DNA from: DAITAZ01 sp036824045
GTDB lineage: Bacteria; Pseudomonadota; Gammaproteobacteria; Burkholderiales; Rhodocyclaceae
Reading direction: 5' to 3'
NCBI GenBank assembly: GCA_036824045.1
Contig: DAITAZ010000002.1
Coordinates: 1-64,000, forward strand
Length of the DNA stretch: 64,000 bases
The position numbers and the translations under genes are program-made. Below are positions 15,834-24,454 of this stretch, in pieces (within the stretch, counting starts at the first letter, position 1; every line of letters starts with the position of its first letter). A model generated the notes under the pieces. The model was not told the origin of the DNA. It saw nothing but the letters and a program-made list of their open reading frames with translations, and searched no databases.

Positions 15834-17459
15834 TTACAGCAGCACGCGCCGGAAATCGGCAAGCAGCTGGGCCAGATAGACATTGAAGCGGGTGGCCAGT
15901 GCACCGTCGATCACCCGGTGGTCCGCCGTCAGCGACAGCGGCAGGGTGAGCCGCGGCATAAACTGCTTGCCGTCCCACACTGGTTTCATGGTCGACTTGT
16001 TCACCCCGAGAATGGCCACTTCCGGCGCATTGACGATGGGTGCAAAGTACGTCCCGCCAATGCCACCCAGGCTGGAGATGGTGAAACAAGCGCCGGACAT
16101 GTCCGCCGGCCCCAGTTTGCCGTCCCGTGCCTTTTTGGCCAGTTCGCCGGTCTCCGCGGCGATCTCGAAAACACCTTTCTTGTCGGCGTTCTTGACCACC
16201 GGCACTACCAAGCCATTGGGCGTATCCGCCGCAAAAGCGATGTTGTAGTACTGCTTGTAGACCAGATTGTCGCCGTCCAGGCTGGTGTTGAACTCGGGGA
16301 ATTTCTGCAGGGCCGATACGCAGGCCTTGATCAGGAAGGCGAGCATGGTGAGCTTCTTGCCCGACTTGTCGTTTTCCTTGTTGATCAGCACCCGGAAAGC
16401 TTCAAGATCGGTGATGTCAGCGTCCTCGTGGTAGGTGACGGCCGGAATCATCACCCAGTTGCGCGAAAGGTTGGCGCCCGAGATCTTCTTGATCCGGGAG
16501 AGGGGTTTAACCTCCACCGGCCCGAACTTGGCGAAGTCCACCTTGGGCCAAGGCAACAGATCCAGAGTTCCGCCGCCGGTAATGCCACCTCCTGCTGCGG
16601 CCGCCGGAGCAGTCTTGCCCGGCACCACACCGCTTTGCATGGCACCTTTGACAAAGCCGGTGACGTCCTGGCGCAGGATGCGGCCCTTGGGCCCGGTTGC
16701 CTTGACTTGGGCGAGATCCACCCCAAGTTCCCGCGCATAGGCGCGTACCGAGGGGCTGGCGTGAACCTTGGACCCGAGCGGGAGCCCGGCGGCTGGAGCT
16801 GCCGCCGACGGCGCAGGCGGCGTTGCTATCGGGCTCGCCTGGGGCGCTGAAACTTGTGCTTGGGGCACTGCGGGCACGACTGCGGCCGCACCGCCCGGCT
16901 GAACCTTGATCAGCGCCGTACCCTCGGATACCCGGTCCCCGAGCTTGACCAGCACTTCACTCACAACGCCAGCAGCGGAGGAGGGGACGTCCATGGTGGC
17001 CTTGTCGGATTCCAAGGTGCAGATAGCGTCGTCCACCTTGATGGTGTCACCCACCTTTACGAAAAGGTCGATGATGGGTACGTCGGAAAAATCACCGATA
17101 TCCGGCACCTTGACATCCACGGCACCTCCCGTCGGTGCTGCGGCGGGGGCTACCACAGGCGCCGCAGGGGCTGAGCTCGCGGTCGCCGGGGCGGTAGTTG
17201 CCGGCGCATCGGCAACGCCGGCCGTGTCCACCTTCAGCAACACGGCGCCCTCGGATACCCGGTCGCCCAGCTTGACCAGGACTTCACTCACAACACCAGC
17301 GGTGGAGGAGGGGACGTCCATGGTGGCCTTGTCTGACTCCAGGGTGCAGATGGCGTCATCCACCTTGATGGTGTCGCCGACCTTCACGAACAACTCAATA
17401 ACCGGGACATCCGAGAAATCGCCGATGTCCGGGACCTTCACTTCAATTACTTGGCTCAT
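15834..17459 (-). CDS. aceF: Dihydrolipoamide acetyltransferase (PDH E2)
   Basis: A 541-residue E2 core of pyruvate dehydrogenase, moving the acetyl group from lipoamide to CoA. It has two lipoyl domains (about residues 2-75 and 113-185; lipoyl-Lys 44 and 153, each in ESDKATMD) joined by Ala/Pro/Thr linkers. The peripheral subunit-binding domain HASPSVRAYARELGVDL lies near residue 235. The catalytic domain has NFNTSLD-type contacts and the active-site HRVIDGA (His about 514) near the C-terminus. It lies 18 bp after aceE in one operon. Confidence 0.97.
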   Translation of the reverse strand: MSQVIEVKVPDIGDFSDVPVIELFVKVGDTIKVDDAICTLESDKATMDVPSSTAGVVSEVLVKLGDRVSEGAVLLKVDTAGVADAPATTAPATASSAPAAPVVAPAAAPTGGAVDVKVPDIGDFSDVPIIDLFVKVGDTIKVDDAICTLESDKATMDVPSSAAGVVSEVLVKLGDRVSEGTALIKVQPGGAAAVVPAVPQAQVSAPQASPIATPPAPSAAAPAAGLPLGSKVHASPSVRAYARELGVDLAQVKATGPKGRILRQDVTGFVKGAMQSGVVPGKTAPAAAAGGGITGGGTLDLLPWPKVDFAKFGPVEVKPLSRIKKISGANLSRNWVMIPAVTYHEDADITDLEAFRVLINKENDKSGKKLTMLAFLIKACVSALQKFPEFNTSLDGDNLVYKQYYNIAFAADTPNGLVVPVVKNADKKGVFEIAAETGELAKKARDGKLGPADMSGACFTISSLGGIGGTYFAPIVNAPEVAILGVNKSTMKPVWDGKQFMPRLTLPLSLTADHRVIDGALATRFNVYLAQLLADFRRVLL

Positions 17460-17477
17460 GTTCAGGACTCCGGACGA

Positions 17478-20150
17478 TCAAACGGACATGGGGTTGGCCT
17501 TGGCCGGGTCGAGGCCGTACTTGTGCAAGGCTGCGGCGACCTTGTCCCGATCGATCGCTCCATCGTCCGCCAACGCCTTGAGCGCACTCACCGTGACCCA
17601 GTGACGGTCCACCTCGAAGAAGTGACGCAGTTTCTCCCGGGTGTCAGAACGACCAAATCCATCGGTGCCCAGGGTCACGTAACGACGCGGCACATAGGGC
17701 CGGATCTGCTCGGCGAACAGGCGGATATAGTCGGTGGCGGCAATGACCGGACCACGCGTATCCGCCAGGCAGGCCTCCACGTGGGATTTGCGCGGCGCTT
17801 CCAGCGGGTGGAGGAGGTTCCAGCGCGCGACTTCCTGGCCATCCCGTGCCAGTTCGTTGAAGCTGGGGCAACCCCAGAGGTCGGCTTCCACGCCCCAGTC
17901 CCGGCGTAGCAGATCCGCCGCGGCGATAACCTCGCGGAAGATCGTGCCCGAACCCAGCAACTGCACTCGGGGACCATTCGAGGCATGACCCTGCTGGAAG
18001 GCGTACATACCCTTGAGGATGTCCTTCTCGACACCGGCAGGCATCTCGGGATGTTCGTAGTTCTCGTTCATCACCGTGATGTAATAAAAGACGTCCTCCT
18101 GCTCCTCGTTCATCCGGCGCAGACCATCCTGCACGACTACCGCAACTTCATACTGGAAAGTCGGGTCGTAACTGATGCAGTTGGGGATGAGATTGGACAG
18201 GATCAGGCTGTGGCCGTCTTCATGCTGAAGACCTTCGCCATTGAGGGTGGTCCGCCCGGCAGTGCCCCCCACAAGGAAGCCACGGGCCCGTTGATCTCCC
18301 GCTGCCCAGCAAAGATCCAGCGTCCGCTGCAGACCAAACATGGAGTAGCAGATGTAGAACGGCACCATCTGCACGTTGTGCACGCTGTAGGCCGTGCCTG
18401 CAGCGATCCAGTCCGCCATGGCGCCCGCTTCGTTGATGCCTTCCTGCAGCACCTGACCGGTCTTGGATTCCTTGTAGAACATGAGCTGGTCGTGGTCTTC
18501 CGGCACATAGTTCTGGCCTTCCTGGTTCCAGATGCCGTACTGCCGGAACATGCCCTCCATGCCGAACGTGCGCGATTCGTCCGGCACGATGGGTACCACA
18601 TGGCGGCCCACACCCTTGTCCTTGAGCAACATGTTCATGATGCGGACGATGGCCATGGTGGTGGAGAGCTCCCGCCCTTCGCCCGATGCCTTGAGCAGGC
18701 TGTCAAAGGCAGCAAGAGCCGGCACCTGCAGGGGAGCAGCCTTGCGGCGACGTTGCGGAAGATAGCCCCCCAGAGATTCCCGACGCTCCTTCATGTACTT
18801 GAACTCCACGGAGTCATCGGGGAATTTGAGGTAGGGCAGCGCTTCCAGTTGGTCATCCGGAACCGGCAGGCCAAAGCGGTCGCGGAAGCGGCGGATGGCA
18901 TCCACGTCCATCTTCTTCTGCTGATGGCTGATGTTCATCGCCTCACCCGCCTGGCCCATGCCAAAGCCCTTGATGGTCTTGGCCAGAATCAGTGTGGGCT
19001 GGCCCTTGTGCTCGGCGGCGGCCTTGTAGGCAGCAAAGATTTTGAAGATGTCGTGCCCGCCCCGGTTCAGTTGCCAGATTTCGTCGTCAGTCCAGTCCGC
19101 CACCAGCGCTTTCAGTTCGGGGGTATTGAAGAAGTGCTCACGCACGTAAGCGCCGTTCTTGGCCTTGAAGGTTTGGTACTCCCCATCCACGCACTCCATC
19201 ATGCGCTTCTTGAGGATGCCCTTTTTATCGCGGGCGAAGAGGGCATCCCAGTGGGTTCCCCAGATCACTTTGATCACGTTCCAGCCGGCGCCCCGGAACT
19301 CGGCTTCCAGTTCCTGGATGATCTTTCCGTTGCCGCGCACCGGGCCATCCAGGCGCTGCAAATTGCAGTTGATGACGAAAATCAGGTTGTCGAGCTTTTC
19401 GCGCGCGGCCATGCCGATGGCTCCCAGCGATTCAACCTCGTCCGTTTCTCCGTCGCCGAGGAATGCCCAAACCTTCCGGTCACCCCCATTGATCAAGCCG
19501 CGGCTGTCCAGATACTTCATGAAGCGGGCCTGATAGATCGCCTGAATCGGACCCAGGCCCATCGATACCGTGGGGAACTGCCAGAAATCTGGCATCAGCC
19601 AGGGATGAGGATAGGAGGACAGTCCCTTCCCATCCACTTCCTGACGGAAGTTGTCCATCTGTTCGTCGGTGAGGCGGCCCAGCATGTAGGCCCGGGAGTA
19701 GACGCCGGGAACAGAATGCCCCTGAAAGAAGATCAGATCACCGCCATGCTCGGCGGTGGGCGCACGCCAGAAGTGGGAAAAGCCCACATCGTAGAGAGCG
19801 GCAGCGGAGGCAAACGAGGCGATATGGCCGCCGACGTTGGTGTGCTTGTTGGCGCGGACCACCATGGCCATGGCGTTCCAACGGATATACGAGTGAAGCT
19901 TGATCTCAAGATCCGGATTACCCGGGTACTTGGGCTGTTGATCGCTGGGAATCGTGTTGATGTATTGCGTGGTGGCCGAGTAAGGGATGTCGGCACCTTC
20001 TTCGCGGGCCGCTTCGATCAGCTTTTCGATGAGGTAATGGGCACGCTCGGGTCCTTCCACTTCGATCACCGCCGCCAGAGCGTCCAACCACTCTCTTGTT
20101 TCCTGGGCGTCCGGGTCCGCCTGCAGCAATAGATTAGGTAGTGCAGTCAT
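17478..20150 (-). CDS. aceE: Pyruvate dehydrogenase E1 (homodimeric)
   Basis: An 890-residue thiamine-diphosphate E1 of the homodimeric AceE type, decarboxylating pyruvate and acetylating lipoamide. The ThDP motif starts at GDGETDEVESLGAIG and runs to the CNLQRLDGPVRGN segment; the substrate-loop GHASNGPRVQLLGSG and C-terminal YVTLGTDGFGRSDTREKLR are conserved. The ATG at 20150 is preceded by AGGAGAC. The frame is open further upstream (to about 20393), but that part shows no E1 similarity. It is first gene of the aceE-aceF-lpdA operon. Confidence 0.97.
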   Translation of the reverse strand: MTALPNLLLQADPDAQETREWLDALAAVIEVEGPERAHYLIEKLIEAAREEGADIPYSATTQYINTIPSDQQPKYPGNPDLEIKLHSYIRWNAMAMVVRANKHTNVGGHIASFASAAALYDVGFSHFWRAPTAEHGGDLIFFQGHSVPGVYSRAYMLGRLTDEQMDNFRQEVDGKGLSSYPHPWLMPDFWQFPTVSMGLGPIQAIYQARFMKYLDSRGLINGGDRKVWAFLGDGETDEVESLGAIGMAAREKLDNLIFVINCNLQRLDGPVRGNGKIIQELEAEFRGAGWNVIKVIWGTHWDALFARDKKGILKKRMMECVDGEYQTFKAKNGAYVREHFFNTPELKALVADWTDDEIWQLNRGGHDIFKIFAAYKAAAEHKGQPTLILAKTIKGFGMGQAGEAMNISHQQKKMDVDAIRRFRDRFGLPVPDDQLEALPYLKFPDDSVEFKYMKERRESLGGYLPQRRRKAAPLQVPALAAFDSLLKASGEGRELSTTMAIVRIMNMLLKDKGVGRHVVPIVPDESRTFGMEGMFRQYGIWNQEGQNYVPEDHDQLMFYKESKTGQVLQEGINEAGAMADWIAAGTAYSVHNVQMVPFYICYSMFGLQRTLDLCWAAGDQRARGFLVGGTAGRTTLNGEGLQHEDGHSLILSNLIPNCISYDPTFQYEVAVVVQDGLRRMNEEQEDVFYYITVMNENYEHPEMPAGVEKDILKGMYAFQQGHASNGPRVQLLGSGTIFREVIAAADLLRRDWGVEADLWGCPSFNELARDGQEVARWNLLHPLEAPRKSHVEACLADTRGPVIAATDYIRLFAEQIRPYVPRRYVTLGTDGFGRSDTREKLRHFFEVDRHWVTVSALKALADDGAIDRDKVAAALHKYGLDPAKANPMSV

Positions 20151-20286
20151 GTTGTCTCCTCTCCTCAATGGATCCTTGTGAGATGTGGCTATCCCGCTAC
20201 GGGTGGCGGCGGGCATGTACAAAAAGCTGTTCGGTGCAACTTGTGAGGCATGCAGCACGGGGGTCGCCCGCTGCAGCGTTTTTCGC

Positions 20287-20315
20287 ATTATAAAAACGTA
20301 GTTCGGTATGCGCAA
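20287..20315 (-). promoter_or_regulatory. Putative aceEF-lpdA promoter
   Basis: On the minus strand TTGCGC (20315-20310) and a perfect TATAAT (20292-20287) are separated by 17 bp. This would give an aceE leader of about 130 nt. Confidence 0.55.
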
Positions 20316-21185
20316 CGTCCGCAACGAAAAAACTCGGCGTTTTCGGGGAGTCTGCGCGTCTCTGGCTGGATGGGGAAGCACGTGATGCAGCACCTGCGCC
20401 TAGTCACGTCGTACACCGCTCAGGCGTTGCCCCACCCCCTCAACCAGCGTGGCAACAGCGCTCGGAAATAGCCTTCTCGGCAGACATTTCGGGTTAAACC
20501 TGTAGAGCTCGGCACAAGAATTTGAGCTGCCCGAGGCAATGCGCTATTTGATGCTTGCGGCCAGACGCAGGAAAGCCGATACGCATAGCAAGGTACTGAT
20601 GGAGCAGAGCCCTTGATTCAATCTCTGGAGGGCAATTGGTGCAAGACGCCGTATCGATCTGCACTCGAAGGGTGAGATGTATCTGGACACTGGGATTTTC
20701 AAGCTTCGACAAAGGATGCCTTTATCTCCGGTGTCGTCGCTCAGCAGGCCAATTTCCTTCATCTGATCAATGGCGGAATCTGTCTCAAGCCAAGTGAGTC
20801 AAGTCCTTGGAATGCCACCCCAACACCAAAGCCTGCGAAACCAGATCCCCGAAAGGAATAGGCCTGTACCGCTTCTCATGAAGCTGAGGAAAACGTGTTC
20901 AAGGAACCCAAGCCCAATAGGGCAAGGACCGGAGAATGAGGCAGGCACCAATCCTCTTTGAGCGCACCCTGCATGGAATACTCCCCCCTCAATAGTCGCG
21001 CGAAGCTTGTCCTTTGATTTCAGCGTGTTGCCTTGAATAATCGATGGCCAATGCACATCAGGAGGATAGACCGATTCCCGGCCAGGGTCATGTGATCCAC
21101 GTCGGCTCGTGTGTGTTTTCACTGAGCATGCGCAAGAAAGACTGCCACTTTCAGATTCGAGAGCAGATTACCCCTTACTTAGCGG
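20316..21185. other. Long intergenic region without recognisable gene
   Basis: About 870 bp between the aceE promoter and the hns-like promoter. Only short open frames occur, on both strands; none has a recognisable motif, a good ribosome-binding site or sustained coding character. I see no tRNA, direct repeats or transposase remnant. It may be decayed sequence or hold an untranslated RNA. Confidence 0.5.
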
Positions 21186-21214
21186 TTGCTTTTGTGATTG
21201 AATTAATTTATAAG
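21186..21214 (+). promoter_or_regulatory. Putative promoter of the H-NS-like gene
   Basis: TTGCTT (21186-21191), 17-bp AT-rich spacer, TATAAG (21209-21214). The surrounding stretch (21190-21240) is notably AT-rich, as expected for a promoter that can itself bind H-NS. Confidence 0.55.
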
Positions 21215-21271
21215 GCGTTCAAGAAGATAATTCGTCTTCGAATGTAGGTATTGAAATTAAGGATTAGGTCT

Positions 21272-21655
21272 ATGGAAGATTCCATGTCTCTTGACGATGT
21301 TCGAAAGTTGCGCGAACAGCGTGCGCAGATTGATCGACAACTCGCCGACGCAAAAGGTGTGGTGGTAAAGCAGATCGAGGCTCTGGCCAGAGAATTCAAC
21401 CTGACCGCGGCTGACGTTGGCTACATTTTCTCGTCAGAAAAAACCCGCGAGCGCAGTAGCGGGAAGTCTATCCAAGCGAAGTACCGGACACCGGACGGGC
21501 AGGAATGGACTGGAGTGGGGGCAAACCCTCCGAAAGCCTTCGTTCCGTACATTCGCGACGGCCGCTTGCACGAATTGTGTATCGACAAGAACGAGAAGAA
21601 TATTCAGAAAGCCAAAGACTATAGCGAGAAGTGGCTCCTTCGTCAGAAGGGCTGA
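21272..21655 (+). CDS. H-NS family nucleoid protein
   Basis: A 127-residue H-NS-type DNA-binding protein. The N-terminal helical oligomerisation region is SLDDVRKLREQRAQIDRQLADA (shown in part, about residues 6-27). The C-terminal DNA-binding domain is KYRTPDGQEWTGVGANPPK (about residues 69-87), matching the family pattern Y-R-x-P-x-G-x-W-x-G-G-x-P. The core loop is Q-E-W-T-G-V-G rather than the classic Q-T-W-T-G-R-G. Such proteins coat AT-rich DNA and silence acquired genes. The ATG at 21272 has AAGGA 8 nt upstream; the Met at 21284 is an alternative. It is a monocistronic gene with its own terminator. Confidence 0.9.
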   Translation: MEDSMSLDDVRKLREQRAQIDRQLADAKGVVVKQIEALAREFNLTAADVGYIFSSEKTRERSSGKSIQAKYRTPDGQEWTGVGANPPKAFVPYIRDGRLHELCIDKNEKNIQKAKDYSEKWLLRQKG

Positions 21656-21694
21656 GTTTCCAGCTATCGCCATTTCGTAGCGAATCGAGTCAAG

Positions 21695-21722
21695 GCCTCC
21701 GCCTAGGTGGAGGCTTTTTTTT
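21695..21722 (+). terminator. Terminator of the H-NS-like gene
   Basis: A 9-bp stem (GCCTCCGCC / GGTGGAGGC, one G-T) with a 2-nt loop is followed by eight T (21715-21722), 39 nt after the stop codon. It is a textbook intrinsic terminator. Confidence 0.93.
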
Positions 21723-21877
21723 GGCTCTTATCACACGCGACATACACCTTGAAGCGCAGTCCCCGAACGATTCTTGGCACTGAAATTTGGTTTTTGCTCT
21801 TTCTGGGCCAGATGCAGTTAAGTGGCGAATTTGGATCGACGTTCAGGCTTAGGTAGCCATAAACAAACACTAAATAA

Positions 21878-21905
21878 AGTTTACATAACACACATTATGC
21901 GCATA
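21878..21905 (-). other. dif: Candidate XerCD dif site
   Basis: On the minus strand the 28 bp read as an 11-bp XerC-like arm TATGCGCATAA, a 6-bp centre TGTGTG, and an 11-bp XerD-like arm TTATGTAAACT. The known E. coli dif has arms GGTGCGCATAA and TTATGTTAAAT around TGTATA; 22 of 28 positions agree, including all of GCGCATAATGTN and TTATG. It lies in a non-coding gap between the H-NS-like gene and the ankyrin gene. A dif-related site used by a mobile element, or chance, are the alternatives. Confidence 0.65.
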
Positions 21906-21978
21906 ACTGTTACCGCGAGTGCGCAGCGAGAGGACAGCCCGACACTGTGTTTTGTGGGTACGAGGAAAGGACATCCCT

Positions 21979-22620
21979 TCAATCGGTGGCACCGAGTCCC
22001 GTCAACTGTTCCGCGATATCGGTATTTCCCGTCGCTTTCGCCCAACCCACGGCGGTCCTGCCGTTGCTATCCCGAAGATTCAAACCTGCTCCAGCTTCCA
22101 GCAAGGAGCGGACCGCAGGTTTATGGCCATTTCTTGCAGCTGCAATCAACGCGGTCATCCCGTTCGGGGCTTGAGCGTCCAAGTCAGCGCCTCTTTCCAC
22201 GAGCATATCAACGATCCCCGCATGCCCTTGGAAAGCCGCGTAAATCAGAGGCGTCCAGCCAGAGTGATTGATAGGTGCCTTGGCCTGCAATAAACGCCGC
22301 ACGACTTTCTCATGCCCTCCCATCGCCGCGAGCATGAGCGCAGAGTCGCCATAGCGGTTGCGACTGCTCACCCTCGCGCGCAGCTTGATCAGATGATCCA
22401 CCAGTTCATCATTGCCCGTACGGGCAGCTAGCATCAGCAGAGTGTTTCCCTGCTGATCGGTGGAATTCACGTCCAGGCCTTTCTGAAGAAGTACTCGGGC
22501 TTGCTCGTTGTCGCTGTTTTCAATGGACTTTACCAGATCATCCAGCAAACCAGCATACGCAGCGGGAGCACCCAGAAGGACTGTCAGTGCCGCAATCGTT
22601 AACAGACGAAGTGTATTCAT
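21979..22620 (-). CDS. Exported ankyrin-repeat protein
   Basis: A 213-residue protein with a cleavable signal peptide (residues 1-23, AYA before the cut), then about five ankyrin repeats from residue 26, with the G-x-T-x-L-x-x-A-A-x-x-G-x-x-x-x-V-x-x-L-L pattern in NTLLMLAARTGNDELVDHLI, SALMLAAMGGHEKVVRRLL, TPLIYAAFQGHAGIVDMLV and TALIAAARNGHKPAVRSLL. It is presumably a periplasmic protein-interaction scaffold; partner unknown. The stop of tatD overlaps its start codon (22617-22620), so it is translationally coupled at the end of the mltG-tmk-holB-tatD operon, a recurrent betaproteobacterial arrangement. Confidence 0.88.
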   Translation of the reverse strand: MNTLRLLTIAALTVLLGAPAAYAGLLDDLVKSIENSDNEQARVLLQKGLDVNSTDQQGNTLLMLAARTGNDELVDHLIKLRARVSSRNRYGDSALMLAAMGGHEKVVRRLLQAKAPINHSGWTPLIYAAFQGHAGIVDMLVERGADLDAQAPNGMTALIAAARNGHKPAVRSLLEAGAGLNLRDSNGRTAVGWAKATGNTDIAEQLTGLGATD

Positions 22621-23387
22621 TGGCGCGCGGAATGAAATAGTTCGAAGAAGTTTTCTGTCGTCGCTGTGCCGACAGCTTCGACGGTCAGGCCCCTCAGCTT
22701 TGCAATCGCCTCGGCAACGCGAGCCACATAGGCCGGCTCATTGACTTTGCCTCGATGGGGAGAGGGTGCGAGATAGGGGGCGTCGGTTTCAATAAGCAGG
22801 CGATCAAGCGGGACGCGTGTCGCTACCTCACGCAGTTTCTCTGCATTCTTGAAGGTAACGATGCCCGAGAAGGAAATGTAGAACCCCAAATCCAGGGCGG
22901 CTTTTGCGACCTCCCATGTTTCAGTGAAACAATGCATGACTCCACCCGCTTCAGAGGCGCCCTCCTCCTTGAGGATTGCAAGCGTATCGGAAGCTGCCTC
23001 ACGCGTATGCACGATGAGCGGTTTGCTGGCCTGCCGAGCAGCACGGATATGAATGCGGAACCGTTCCCGCTGCCAATCCGTATTTCCCTTGTGCCAATAG
23101 TAGTCGAGTCCGGTTTCGCCGATTGCGACTACCTTCTCATGCGCGGCAAACCTCACCAATGTCTCGACTGTGGGTTCCGCCACATCCTGGCCGTCCGGGT
23201 GGACACCCACGGAAGCAAAGAGATTGCCGTGAGCTTCAGCCAGCTTGATGATTTGGGGAAAGCCTTCCAACGATACCGACACGCATAGTGCATGCGCCAC
23301 GCGATTTTCGGCCATCGCGGCGAGCACTTCAGGTATCCGCTCGACCAACTTGGGGAAATCCAGATGGCAGTGGGAATCGACAAACAT
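22617..23387 (-). CDS. TatD family metal-dependent DNase
   Basis: A 256-residue TatD-type hydrolase, a TIM-barrel divalent-metal nuclease family. It has the N-terminal metal motif FVDSHCHLDF, AIGETGLDYYW (metal-binding Glu), VHTREAASDTLAIL, MHCFTETWEVAKAALDLG and the C-terminal IETDAPYLAPSPHRGK. I start at the ATG at 23387, the usual family start. An in-frame GTG at 23405 overlaps the holB stop as GTGA and is a plausible alternative adding six residues. No PilZ gene separates it from holB. Confidence 0.93.
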   Translation of the reverse strand: MFVDSHCHLDFPKLVERIPEVLAAMAENRVAHALCVSVSLEGFPQIIKLAEAHGNLFASVGVHPDGQDVAEPTVETLVRFAAHEKVVAIGETGLDYYWHKGNTDWQRERFRIHIRAARQASKPLIVHTREAASDTLAILKEEGASEAGGVMHCFTETWEVAKAALDLGFYISFSGIVTFKNAEKLREVATRVPLDRLLIETDAPYLAPSPHRGKVNEPAYVARVAEAIAKLRGLTVEAVGTATTENFFELFHSARQ

Positions 23388-23401
23388 ACGGATCACGGGA
23401 C

Positions 23402-24451
23402 TCACGTGCGCTGTGCCCACAATCGGGCAACTCGCAGCAAAAGGTCATCAAGAAACAGTCTCGGATTGACGGGATGGAGCGCTGTGCTTTTTAAGCTCGC
23501 AACCTCTCTGTACACCCGGGCCAACCCGGCGGGAGAAAGGGTGGCGGCGATACGCGCAAACACTTCCTTCCGATCAGGGAAATAGCGCGCGTTGCCGCCG
23601 CTGGTGACGAGAGTGAGGTCCACCAGCCACTTCTGAAGCCAGGTCACAAGGGTCGGAAGGTCCATGCCTGCGGACTCTTTCGATTTCAACCAGGCTTCCC
23701 ATTGTCCAGCCAAAGAAATGGGGTCCTGAACAGGCAGGCCCTCCACATCACGGACAAAGCGCTGACGAGCCTGCCATCCGGCGCCACTTGCCAATTCCTG
23801 GGCAGAAAGCGGGAGGCCACCACAGAAAGCAATGACCTCCGTCCCTATGTCCACCCCCTGCCCTTCCAGCCAAGCACGCGCTTCATCGAGACGAGGGCTG
23901 GGTAGCTGGATGGACTGGCAGCGACTACGTATGGTTGGAAGCAAGCGACGCGCTTGATGGGAAACCAGCAGGAAGACCGTGTTGTCCGGCGGTTCCTCGA
24001 GCACCTTCAACAGCGCATTGGCTGTTGGCACGTTCATGGCCTCTGCCGGCTGAATGACAACCACACGCGCCGTTGGGCGATGGTGCGTGAAACCAACATA
24101 CTCGGCCAAACTTCGAATCTGCTCGATGCGAATCTGGAGCGAGCGCTTGTCTTTGCCCCCGCTCTTGGCGGGCTCGCCATCACCCGCACCTTCCTCATCG
24201 GCGAGTTCGGCCTCCGGGGTGATCAAGCGGTAATCCGGATGGTTCCCGGAGGCAAACCAGCGACACCCTTCGCACACGCCACAAGCTAAATTACCTTCCG
24301 TAGGATGATCGCAGAGCAGACGTGCGGCAAGGACTTGCGCAAACGCGCGTTTACCCAAACCTTCCGGGCCACCGATCAATAGCGCGTGCGGCAATCGGTT
24401 CAGCCGATTCGCCAATTGCTGCCAAGCGTCCAAGTGCCAAGGATAAACCAT
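23402..24451 (-). CDS. holB: DNA polymerase III delta-prime subunit
   Basis: A 349-residue clamp-loader subunit (gamma-complex AAA+ family). It begins MVYPWHLDAWQQLANRLNRL; the degenerate P-loop is GGPEGLGKRAFAQ (about residues 28-40), the zinc-binding Cys cluster is LACGVCEGCRWF, and the sensor-type segment is VVVIQPAEAMNVPTANALLK with EEPPDNTVFLL. It loads the beta clamp onto primed DNA with the rest of the holoenzyme. It lies 3 bp after tmk, the usual neighbour. Confidence 0.95.
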   Translation of the reverse strand: MVYPWHLDAWQQLANRLNRLPHALLIGGPEGLGKRAFAQVLAARLLCDHPTEGNLACGVCEGCRWFASGNHPDYRLITPEAELADEEGAGDGEPAKSGGKDKRSLQIRIEQIRSLAEYVGFTHHRPTARVVVIQPAEAMNVPTANALLKVLEEPPDNTVFLLVSHQARRLLPTIRSRCQSIQLPSPRLDEARAWLEGQGVDIGTEVIAFCGGLPLSAQELASGAGWQARQRFVRDVEGLPVQDPISLAGQWEAWLKSKESAGMDLPTLVTWLQKWLVDLTLVTSGGNARYFPDRKEVFARIAATLSPAGLARVYREVASLKSTALHPVNPRLFLDDLLLRVARLWAQRT

Positions 24452-24454
24452 TGT

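Noticed and set aside
17985..20132. Very long plus-strand open frame opposite aceE
   Set aside because: It is the antisense shadow of the highly conserved aceE gene; GC-rich coding DNA yields such frames, and the translation has no family resemblance.
20189..20251. A 20-codon upstream open frame in the aceE leader (minus strand) ending in four prolines, a possible leader peptide
   Set aside because: No Shine-Dalgarno precedes its ATG and the poly-Pro is encoded by GC-rich codons likely by chance; no attenuator structure follows.
20494..20762. Overlapping minus-strand small frames that might be a frameshifted gene
   Set aside because: Neither frame shows recognisable motifs or a ribosome-binding site, and joining them does not give a familiar protein.
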